Part shown: in pieces, positions 1 to 4,633 of the stretch
How positions within the stretch are numbered: position 1 is the first letter of the stretch
Layout: each line of letters opens with the position of its first letter
DNA from: Clostridiales bacterium
GTDB lineage: Bacteria > Bacillota > Clostridia > Lachnospirales > WRAX01
NCBI GenBank assembly: GCA_031271375.1
Contig: JAISVU010000266.1
Coordinates: forward strand, 1-5,180
Length of the DNA: 5,180 nt
Direction of reading: 5' to 3'
The notes under the pieces: generated by a model
The model's input: only the letters and a program-made list of their open reading frames with translations
Database searches by the model: none
Told to the model about the DNA's origin: nothing
Program-made: the position numbers and the translations under genes

Positions 1-145
1 AATTAAATCCGATATTTCGGTCTTTCGCATAGGTACATAAAATTACGTTCAAATCTTTCAAATCTCCTGTGTTACCAGGGGGTTCTGACTCTTCTAAGTG
101 GCAAACTCGGGGTATAACACATATCCGGGGGCTTGTGAATGTTGA

Positions 146-180
146 TTTATCACTTTACAGCAGAATATTAAAGTGTTAAA
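146..180. promoter_or_regulatory. Inverted repeat overlapping the promoter, possible operator
   Basis: TTTATCACTTTA (146-157) and TAAAGTGTTAAA (169-180) form an inverted repeat matching at 11 of 12 positions around an 11-bp spacer; the inner 7 bp (CACTTTA/TAAAGTG) are perfect. The arms overlap the -35 and -10 elements of the candidate promoter, which is where a repressor dimer would block RNA polymerase. No run of T follows it on either strand, so it does not look like a terminator. The binding protein is unknown and I do not match the site to a named operator. Confidence 0.4.
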
Positions 181-182
181 AT
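154..182 (+). promoter_or_regulatory. Probable sigma-A/sigma-70 promoter of the ATPase operon
   Basis: TTTACA (154-159, 5 of 6 to TTGACA) and TAAAAT (177-182, 5 of 6 to TATAAT) are separated by exactly 17 bp. The expected transcription start is about 188-191, only 8-10 nt before the ATG at 198, so the leader would be very short and the Shine-Dalgarno would sit at the extreme 5' end. A weaker alternative, TTGATT (142-147) - 18 bp - TATTAA (166-171), would give a start near 178 and a more usual leader of about 20 nt. Both lie in the same AT-rich block, so a promoter here is likelier than either exact assignment. Confidence 0.45.
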
Positions 183-188
183 GACGCT

Positions 189-195
189 GGTGATC
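189..195 (+). promoter_or_regulatory. Ribosome binding site of the first gene
   Basis: GGTGATC matches the 3' half of the extended anti-Shine-Dalgarno complement (AGGAGGTGATCC) and ends 2 nt before the ATG at 198. Because it pairs with the part of the 16S tail lying nearest the start codon, the close spacing is normal. It supports ATG 198 as the start. Confidence 0.55.
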
Positions 196-197
196 AT

Positions 198-524
198 ATG
201 GAAAATATTATCAAGGAATTGATCGCGATAGAGCTACAAGCCAGGGAGATTGCCCGTAACGCGCAGGATACGGCGGCCTCCAAACGCGAGGAATCGAAGC
301 TGAGGCGGCAACATGCTGAGGCAAGCCTGTTCGCGGAGCGGCGGCGCGCGCTGAAGAAGCTGGAAGAGGACGGTGAGGCGGAGCTTAACCGCCGCGTCGA
401 GGAGATAAAGGCAAGGAACCGCGTGCAGGCGGACCGCCTCCGCATTTGCTTTGAGAGCAAGCGCCGGGAGATGGCGGAAGAAATCTTTCAGCGATTGAGC
501 GCAGCTTTGACGAAAGTCAGGTAG
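198..524 (+). CDS. V/A-type ATPase peripheral-stalk subunit, H/G-like
   Basis: A 108-residue, highly charged protein that is almost entirely predicted helix and coiled coil, with no membrane segment. Residues 1-20 (MENIIKELIAIELQAREIAR) followed by long runs of E, R, K, Q and A are typical of the small stalk subunit called H in archaeal A-ATPases, G in eukaryotic V-ATPases and NtpF in Enterococcus hirae. That protein pairs with subunit E in a long right-handed coiled coil that keeps the A3B3 head from turning with the rotor. Family members are usually about 100-110 residues, so this one is full length. The call rests on coiled-coil character, size and its place as first gene of the operon, since the family has little sequence signature. 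Unlike the following genes it is separated from its neighbour, by 91 nt, so its expression may be set separately. Start chosen from the GGTGATC match at 189-195. Confidence 0.75.
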   Translation: MENIIKELIAIELQAREIARNAQDTAASKREESKLRRQHAEASLFAERRRALKKLEEDGEAELNRRVEEIKARNRVQADRLRICFESKRREMAEEIFQRLSAALTKVR

Positions 525-532
525 CTTTGGGT

Positions 533-578
533 CTTTATAGAATGTGTAGCCGTAAAAGAAAGATCCTTCGCTATAAAG
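533..578 (+). repeat. Long-range inverted repeat in the H-C gap
   Basis: CTTTATAG (533-540) and CTATAAAG (571-578) are perfect 8-bp complements around a 30-nt loop. In the mRNA they could form an AU-rich stem between the first and second genes. The stem has only two G-C pairs and no U-run follows, so it is not a terminator. It might influence mRNA processing or stability, but this is speculative. Confidence 0.3.
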
Positions 579-597
579 CATTAACAGAGCATTAACA
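577..597 (+). repeat. Tandem 10-bp direct repeat with 11-bp period before subunit C
   Basis: AGCATTAACA occurs at 577-586 and again at 588-597, one helical turn apart. It therefore contains TTAACA-N5-TTAACA, the spacing and sequence type of Bacillus PhoP half-sites (TT(A/T/C)ACA repeated every 11 bp). Only two half-sites are visible, and they lie inside the operon, 7 nt before the Shine-Dalgarno of the next gene, so a regulatory role is unproven. Confidence 0.35.
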
Positions 598-603
598 CTA
601 AAC

Positions 604-612
604 AGGCGGTGA
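604..612 (+). promoter_or_regulatory. Ribosome binding site of subunit C
   Basis: AGGCGGTGA differs from the consensus AGGAGGTGA at one position and lies 3 nt before the ATG at 616. It is one of the stronger ribosome binding sites in the window and fixes the start of the C gene. Confidence 0.65.
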
Positions 613-615
613 ACA

Positions 616-1341
616 ATGAGATACAACGCGGTGACAGCGAAATTAATGGCGATGGGAGCGAAGAGCGCCGGCCCGCAGGCGTATTCGTTACGCGAGGCGC
701 AGCTTAAACTCGCGGCTGACATCGCGCGTATCAGCATGTTTCTGCCGGACAACGGCGCGAGGTCGGCCTTCGGGGTCTTCTGCCTGCGGCTGGATCTGCG
801 CGTAGAACGGGAAAAGCAATTATGCGCCGCGAAGGGCCTGGCCCCGCCCTACTCCGCTGCGGAGCTATTGATTCTGCAGAAGCGCCTCGGCCCTGTCTCA
901 ATCCCTCAGGACGGGTTGGAGATGTATTATCACAAGCGACTTAATGCCGAGGCGAAACGCAACCGCCGCGACGGCTGGCTGTTAAGGCATATAGCGGGCA
1001 TAGAGGCCGACTTGCATAACATACTGTCAATCTACCGGCTAAAGACCTATTATAAGGCTTCGGCAGGGGCGGTTTATCCGCATTTGATAAAGGGGCGGGG
1101 CAAGCTCTCGCCAAAGGATGTCCAAACCCTTACGGAGGCAAGCGGCGCGGACATAAAAGCGGGCATTCTCGCGACGCCTTACGGCAGCCGCTTCGCCAAA
1201 GCCTTTGACGGCGGCGAATGGCCGGAGACTGCGGCCCTTAACGTGATAATACAGGAAGTGCGGTGTATAATGAAAAAAAAGCCCGATTCATTGGCAAGGG
1301 CTTTATTGTATGTATATAAGCGGGAGCGGTTCTATGGTTGA
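616..1341 (+). CDS. ntpC: V/A-type ATPase subunit C (V0D/AC39 family), shortened
   Basis: A 241-residue soluble, helix-rich protein. Subunit C is the funnel-shaped adaptor (yeast Vma6/subunit d) that sits on the K ring and receives the central D/F shaft. The start MRYNAVTAKLMAMGAK is typical of Clostridia-type C subunits. The block around residues 104-145 (MYYHKRLNAEAKR, then IEADLHNILSIYRLKTYY) carries the repeated family motif D-x-x-N-I-x-x-x-Y-R-x-K. Near the end, DSLARALLYVYKRE resembles the conserved last helix. The protein is short: C subunits normally have about 320-350 residues. Most of the middle helical domain appears to be missing, and the usual E-I-x-N-I-x-x-I tail after the last helix is replaced by RERFYG. 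The reading frame is otherwise unbroken, so this looks like a compact family member rather than a pseudogene. The last 8 nt overlap the start of subunit I, implying coupled translation. A terminator-like hairpin and an A8 tract lie in its last 70 nt. Confidence 0.88.
   Translation: MRYNAVTAKLMAMGAKSAGPQAYSLREAQLKLAADIARISMFLPDNGARSAFGVFCLRLDLRVEREKQLCAAKGLAPPYSAAELLILQKRLGPVSIPQDGLEMYYHKRLNAEAKRNRRDGWLLRHIAGIEADLHNILSIYRLKTYYKASAGAVYPHLIKGRGKLSPKDVQTLTEASGADIKAGILATPYGSRFAKAFDGGEWPETAALNVIIQEVRCIMKKKPDSLARALLYVYKRERFYG
1273..1306. terminator. Terminator-like hairpin with A8 tract inside the end of the C gene
   Basis: An A8 run (1273-1280) leads into AAAGCCC (1278-1284), which pairs perfectly with GGGCTTT (1298-1304) across a 13-nt loop. 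Read on the plus strand the stem is followed by TTTATTGT, a weak U-tract. Read on the minus strand it ends in eight T, the form of an intrinsic terminator. Its position within a coding sequence, about 30 nt before the start of subunit I, makes efficient plus-strand termination unlikely; partial attenuation, RNA processing, or blocking of antisense transcription are alternatives. The stem has only four G-C pairs. Confidence 0.35.
1322..1326 (+). promoter_or_regulatory. Ribosome binding site deciding the start of subunit I
   Basis: GGGAG lies 7 nt before the ATG at 1334. An in-frame ATG 24 nt further up, at 1310, has only AAGGG about 9 nt before it and would add MYISGSGS, which does not fit the family; MVEKVKFINI from 1334 does. 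Confidence 0.6.
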
Positions 1342-3235
1342 AAAGGTTAAATTCATCAATATAACAGGCAGGGAGGAGCAGCTTTTCGCCGTGACGGAGG
1401 AGCTGCTTCCGCGTTATGAAATCCATTTGGAGCGGGCGACAAGGGAGTTAAGCGGCGATAGGGAGATAAAGCCGCTGGAACTGGAAAACCCTTATGCCGA
1501 GCCGCTGGCCCGGATAGAACGTATCACAAGCCCCTACGGCGAAACAGACGAGGCTATGAAGGACCTGTCGAAGGAACAAGCCCTTTTCGTGCTGGAGCGC
1601 GCGCATATCTTCTTTGAGAACACAAGCAAAGAGATTGAGGAGCTGGAGCGGGATCGGGATATTTGCCTCGCCGCCGCCGCTGTGCTGGAGCCGTTTACGG
1701 GGCTGGACTGCCAGATGGAAACGCTGGCCTCTTTCGAGTATCTGGAATGCCAGTTCGGGCGGATGCCGGAGAGCACGTTCCAGGTGGCGCAGGAAATCAT
1801 CTACGGTATGCAGGATATCCTGTTCGTCCCCGCCGTCGTAAAAGACGGGATGGCGTACTGCGTAATCTTCACGACAAAGGACGCGTCGGAGCGCACACAT
1901 GCTGTCCTCTCCACAATGCACTTTGAGGCGGTGGATGTCCCCAAGACTATATGTGGTAAACCCTTTACCGGCACTCCCAAAGCGGGCTTCGCCAAAGCTA
2001 AGGCAGAGGCCGAACGTATTGGCATGATACTGGATACACGGGACGAGATGATGGAAAACCACCTAAAAAAGAGCAAAGCCCTGTTTACGCGCCAAGACCT
2101 GCTAGGCGCGAGAAAGACGCTCCGCGCCGTAAAGGCGGCCTGGGAACAGCGACGCTTCGGCGCTTCAAAGGGAAGGGACAGCTTTATCTTCGTCGGATGG
2201 ATTAACGGCGGTGAGCTGGGGCGGTTCTTGGAAGAAGCCGCCGGGTATGGCCTGACGGTCATCGCCGAGGACGATAACGAGGGCATCCTCGCAGTTCCCC
2301 CGGTAAAGCTGCGGAACGCCAAGATATTCGCGCCGTTTGAGTTCTTTACGTCTATGTACGGCCTGCCGTCATACGGCGAAACAGACCCTACCCCTTTCGT
2401 AGCTATTACCTATACGCTTCTGTTCGGCCTGATGTTCGCCGACATAGGGCAGGGGCTGGTGCTGTTCCTGGCGGGGCTGCTCCTCTCCCGGGGCAGGAAG
2501 CCGATGAAGCTGGGGCCGGTGCTGAAGGTTATCGGCCTCGCTTCCGTAGTCTTCGGGGCACTGTTCGGCTCGGTCTTCGGGTACGAAATGGCGTTCGCCC
2601 CCTACCGCCCCGCCGAACCCGACAACATCATTACCACGCTGCTCTATGCCGTGGTTCTCGGCGTCGCGCTGATATTGATATCAATGACGATGAACCTGGT
2701 GAACGCGCATAAACGCAAGAGCTGGCGCGAGGCCCTGTTCTCGCCCAACGGCGTCGCCGGGTCGGTCTTTTATCTGATGGCGCTGGGGTATGCCCTGTTC
2801 ATGCTGCTTGGCGCGGAAGTGCCGGGCTGGTACCTGCCACTGATGATCCTGCCGCTGATAGGCATGGGCTTCAAAGAGCCGCTGACAGAGGTTCTTGCCC
2901 GGAAAAAGCCAAAGGTCCATGGGATAGGGATGTTCGTTTTTGAGGCTGTTATCGAAATGTTTGAGATCGCGCTCAGTTTCTTCGCCAACACCGTATCTTA
3001 CGTGCGCGTCGGGGCCTTCGCCCTTAGCCACGCCTGCATTATGAGCGTTGTGTGGCTGCTGTCCAGGGGGGCGGCGGATTCAAACAACCCGCTGGTGATA
3101 GTGTTTGGCAATATCCTGGTTATGGCACTGGAGGGGCTTATCGTGGGCATTCAAGCGCTGCGGCTGGAATTTTATGAAATGTTCTCGCGCTTTTATGAAG
3201 GCGGGGGACGGAAGTTTGAGAAGAATACGCTTTAA
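1334..3235 (+). CDS. ntpI: V/A-type ATPase subunit I (membrane stator, ion channel)
   Basis: A 633-residue protein, normal for the family (subunit a in eukaryotes, about 640-660 here). It is the membrane stator that carries ions to and from the K ring and anchors the peripheral stalks. Residues 1-330 form the cytoplasmic arm, with a helical hairpin around 82-118 and 215-275. The membrane half begins with DPTPFVAITYTLLFGLMFAD (351-370), followed by hydrophobic segments near 395-420, 432-456, 473-494, 499-514, 534-578 and 586-608. The motif SYVRVGAFALSH (555-566) contains R558, equivalent to the essential Arg735 of yeast Vph1, and H566 at the His743 position. The last helix, LEGLIVGIQALRLEFYEMFS (599-618), has E600 and R610 at the Glu789 and Arg799 positions. 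All expected functional residues are therefore present. The start overlaps the C gene by 8 nt; the ATG at 1334 was chosen because MVEKVKFINI matches the family's N-terminus and has a Shine-Dalgarno at 1322-1326. Confidence 0.97.
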   Translation: MVEKVKFINITGREEQLFAVTEELLPRYEIHLERATRELSGDREIKPLELENPYAEPLARIERITSPYGETDEAMKDLSKEQALFVLERAHIFFENTSKEIEELERDRDICLAAAAVLEPFTGLDCQMETLASFEYLECQFGRMPESTFQVAQEIIYGMQDILFVPAVVKDGMAYCVIFTTKDASERTHAVLSTMHFEAVDVPKTICGKPFTGTPKAGFAKAKAEAERIGMILDTRDEMMENHLKKSKALFTRQDLLGARKTLRAVKAAWEQRRFGASKGRDSFIFVGWINGGELGRFLEEAAGYGLTVIAEDDNEGILAVPPVKLRNAKIFAPFEFFTSMYGLPSYGETDPTPFVAITYTLLFGLMFADIGQGLVLFLAGLLLSRGRKPMKLGPVLKVIGLASVVFGALFGSVFGYEMAFAPYRPAEPDNIITTLLYAVVLGVALILISMTMNLVNAHKRKSWREALFSPNGVAGSVFYLMALGYALFMLLGAEVPGWYLPLMILPLIGMGFKEPLTEVLARKKPKVHGIGMFVFEAVIEMFEIALSFFANTVSYVRVGAFALSHACIMSVVWLLSRGAADSNNPLVIVFGNILVMALEGLIVGIQALRLEFYEMFSRFYEGGGRKFEKNTL

Positions 3236-3251
3236 TTATAAATAAAAAGAC

Positions 3252-3256
3252 GGGAG
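3252..3256 (+). promoter_or_regulatory. Ribosome binding site and A-rich leader of subunit K
   Basis: GGGAG lies 8 nt before the ATG at 3265. It sits in a 29-nt leader (3236-3264) that is mostly A and T, with AATAAAAAGA immediately before the site. An unstructured A/U-rich leader fits the need for many K copies per enzyme. This is the only non-overlapping junction between C and E. Confidence 0.55.
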
Positions 3257-3264
3257 CAACTAAA

Positions 3265-3729
3265 ATGACTTTGACGCAGCTTGCAATCCTCGCGGTATTA
3301 ATCCTGAGCGTTACCGCGCCTTTGATGGTGTATTATAACCGCGAAAAACACGAAAAGCGCGAAAAAAACCCGGATAAAGGCAGGCGGTTCAAACGGGCCT
3401 TAGCCGTCAACGTGGTTCTGTTCGCGCTGGCCCTTATCGGCGGCACCATGTTCGCGTTCTCCGGCGCGGTACAGGCCTCGGAGCTGGCGGAAGCCGCCGG
3501 AGCGGCGGTTTCAAGCCCGTCGGGCCTCGCGTTTATCGGCGCGGCCCTGTCCACAGGTATGTCCTCCATCGCGGCGGGCATCGCTACGGGCCAAGCGGCC
3601 AGCGCCGCGCTGGGCGCGCTGTCCGAGAACGAGGGCATTATGGGCAAAGCCCTTATATTCGTCGCGCTGGCCGAGGGTATCGCGATCTACGGCCTTATCA
3701 TCTCGTTTATGATCCTTAACCAGGCGTGA
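3265..3729 (+). CDS. ntpK: V/A-type ATPase subunit K (proteolipid, rotor ring)
   Basis: A 154-residue membrane protein. Many copies form the rotating ring that binds one ion per active carboxylate. The C-terminal half is a classic ring hairpin: a small-residue helix (about 88-117, GIATGQAASAALGA), a short polar loop (SENEG, 120-124), then KALIFVALAEGIAIYGLIIS (128-147), where E137 is the ion-binding glutamate. The N-terminal half is unlike a normal ring hairpin: a Leu/Ile/Val-rich segment (4-23), a very basic stretch (25-44, including KGRRFKR), and a second hydrophobic segment (45-66) followed by SGAVQA. Total length is close to the 156 residues of the E. hirae four-helix K subunit, but the first pair lacks the glycine pattern. 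Either the protein has four membrane helices or the N-terminal part is a signal peptide. The stop codon overlaps the start of F by 4 nt. Confidence 0.93.
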   Translation: MTLTQLAILAVLILSVTAPLMVYYNREKHEKREKNPDKGRRFKRALAVNVVLFALALIGGTMFAFSGAVQASELAEAAGAAVSSPSGLAFIGAALSTGMSSIAAGIATGQAASAALGALSENEGIMGKALIFVALAEGIAIYGLIISFMILNQA

Positions 3730-4031
3730 AACTGCGCCTTATCAGCGCGGACAGGGACATCCTCACGGGCTTCCGGCTGGCGGGGGTTGAAGGCGTTCCC
3801 GCTAATGCGGAGAATATCGCCGAGGTTTTAAGCGATCTGGTCGGGCAGCGGGACATAGGCGTGATTATCATTGACGAAGAGCTGGCAAAAACCGCTCTGG
3901 CGCTGATTGACGACATTAAGCTGAAAAAGCCGCTGCCGCTGATCGTCGAGATACCCGGCATTAACGGCTCCGCGCGCCCTCCGGATTTTATAGAGGGATA
4001 TATCAGGGAATCTATGGGTATTAAACTATGA
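3726..4031 (+). CDS. ntpF: V/A-type ATPase subunit F (central shaft)
   Basis: A 101-residue soluble protein, the usual length for the family (Vma7 in yeast; confusingly, NtpG in E. hirae). It binds the coiled coil of subunit D and forms the rotating shaft; in related enzymes it can regulate ATP hydrolysis. Motifs seen are the CheY-like alternating fold with GFRLAG (15-20), the buried strand IGVIIID (44-50), PLIVEIPG (71-78) and the final helix IRESMGI (93-99). The start is GTG at 3726, sharing GTGA with the stop of K, and there is no good Shine-Dalgarno at normal spacing, so translation probably depends on coupling to K. Its stop overlaps the E start by 4 nt (ATGA). The symbol follows the COG name for subunit F. 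Confidence 0.94.
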   Translation: MKLRLISADRDILTGFRLAGVEGVPANAENIAEVLSDLVGQRDIGVIIIDEELAKTALALIDDIKLKKPLPLIVEIPGINGSARPPDFIEGYIRESMGIKL

Positions 4032-4612
4032 ATATAAAAAACAAACTGGCCGTTTTTTCCAAAGCGGCCGTAAAACAGGCGGAGCAGGCCGCAGCCGTAT
4101 TTATTCTCTCTCAGGATGAGCTTATCGCCGACGAGGAGCGCCTCATTGCCGATAATTATGCCGCCGAAACACAAACCGCGCTGGCGGAAGCCGCCGAAGG
4201 GTTAAGGGAACAGCATAACCGCGCCGTCTTTGCCGCCGAGCGGGATTCCAGGCGCAAGCTCCTTAACCTGTGCATGATGTTCACCGACGAGCTCTTTGCG
4301 GACGTTAAGGCAAGGCTTATCGCGGATATCCTGGGCGAAGGCGCGAAAGGAAGGCCGGGATACCTGAAGGGGCTTATCGCCGGTATAGGCAGGGCGCTGG
4401 CCGATTATCCCGCCGCGTCCGGCATTACGCTGACGGAAAGGGACAGGGCAGCCGCGATGAAATCCCTTCCGCCGGGGCTTGATATAACCGTTGACGACGA
4501 TATCCTGGGCGGTTTCATTATGACCATCAGCGCGGAAAACATCGCCGTCGACTGCTCCGTTGCGGGCCTTCTCGCGGCGGAGCGCGAAGAGATACATTTA
4601 TGGGAGGAATAA
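4028..4612 (+). CDS. ntpE: V/A-type ATPase subunit E (peripheral stalk)
   Basis: A 194-residue protein, full length for the family. Subunit E forms the peripheral stalk with the small H/G-like coiled-coil subunit and binds the outside of the A3B3 head through its globular C-terminal domain. Residues 1-100 are a long charged, alanine-rich helix without prolines, as expected for the stalk coiled coil. Residues 110-194 form the alpha/beta head, with DILGGFIMTISAENIAVDCS (158-177) matching the family pattern D-x-x-GG-x-x-x-x-x-x-x-x-x-I-x-V-D, followed by the terminal helix AGLLAAEREEI. The start ATG shares ATGA with the stop of F and has only a weak GGG about 10 nt upstream, so coupled translation is likely. 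A 13-nt gap separates it from the A subunit. Confidence 0.93.
   Translation: MNIKNKLAVFSKAAVKQAEQAAAVFILSQDELIADEERLIADNYAAETQTALAEAAEGLREQHNRAVFAAERDSRRKLLNLCMMFTDELFADVKARLIADILGEGAKGRPGYLKGLIAGIGRALADYPAASGITLTERDRAAAMKSLPPGLDITVDDDILGGFIMTISAENIAVDCSVAGLLAAEREEIHLWEE
4602..4607 (+). promoter_or_regulatory. Strong Shine-Dalgarno before subunit A
   Basis: GGGAGG overlaps the last codons of the E gene. It is 8 nt from the ATG at 4616, which only encodes MGLYV before a stop, but 18 nt from the ATG at 4626 that begins subunit A. A second, poorer purine block (GGATGGG, 4614-4620) lies 5 nt before 4626. The strong site is therefore better placed for the mini-ORF than for the ATPase gene. Confidence 0.5.
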
Positions 4613-4615
4613 CGG

Positions 4616-4633
4616 ATGGGTTTGTATGTCTGA
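4616..4633 (+). other. Five-codon mini-ORF overlapping the start of subunit A
   Basis: ATG at 4616 encodes MGLYV and stops at TGA 4631-4633, just past the start codon of the A subunit (4626-4628) in another frame. With GGGAGG at 8-nt spacing it has the best initiation context at this junction. Ribosomes ending here could restart on the overlapping ATG. It may equally be a chance ATG. The peptide itself is unlikely to matter. Confidence 0.3.

Larger units (their letters stand above)
1..197. other. AT-rich non-coding upstream region of the ATPase operon
   Basis: This stretch precedes the first gene. It is clearly more AT-rich than the coding part and I see no convincing reading frame in it. 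It contains three short G-runs (78-82, 109-112, 127-131), a 7-bp inverted repeat (TGTGTTA at 68-74 with TAACACA at 115-121), and the promoter and dyad described separately. A second -10-like hexamer, TATAAC at 113-118, has no acceptable -35 partner at 16-18 bp. Whatever gene lies to the left is outside the window. Confidence 0.7.

Noticed and set aside
9..20. Small hairpin CCGATATTTCGG at the left edge as a terminator of the preceding gene
   Set aside because: Only four base pairs and no real T-run after it; too weak to call, and the upstream gene is outside the window.
507..543. Possible internal promoter with TTGACG (507-512) before subunit C
   Set aside because: The only -10-like hexamers (TATAGA, TAGAAT) are more than 22 bp away; no acceptable spacing.
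234..752. Long minus-strand open frame opposite the first gene and gap, encoding 172 residues
   Set aside because: It is antisense to the well-supported H-like and C genes, has no ribosome binding site and no recognisable protein signature.
1310..1333. Earlier in-frame start for subunit I at 1310
   Set aside because: It adds MYISGSGS, which does not resemble the family, and has a poorer ribosome binding site than ATG 1334.
1811..1822. Perfect 12-bp palindrome CAGGATATCCTG inside subunit I
   Set aside because: Lies in conserved-frame coding sequence far from any promoter; a chance palindrome is sufficient.
1191..1998. CTTCGCCAAAGC repeated at 1191-1202 and 1987-1998
   Set aside because: Both encode FAKA in different subunits; shared codon preference explains it and there are no flanking repeats.
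1448..2322. Minus-strand open frames of 204 and 173 residues opposite subunit I
   Set aside because: They mirror the GC-rich codons of the clearly coding plus strand and show no motifs; typical shadow frames.
4325..4511. GATATCCTGGGCG repeated at 4325-4337 and 4499-4511
   Set aside because: Both encode the tetrapeptide DILG in subunit E with the same codons; coincidence of peptide and codon bias.
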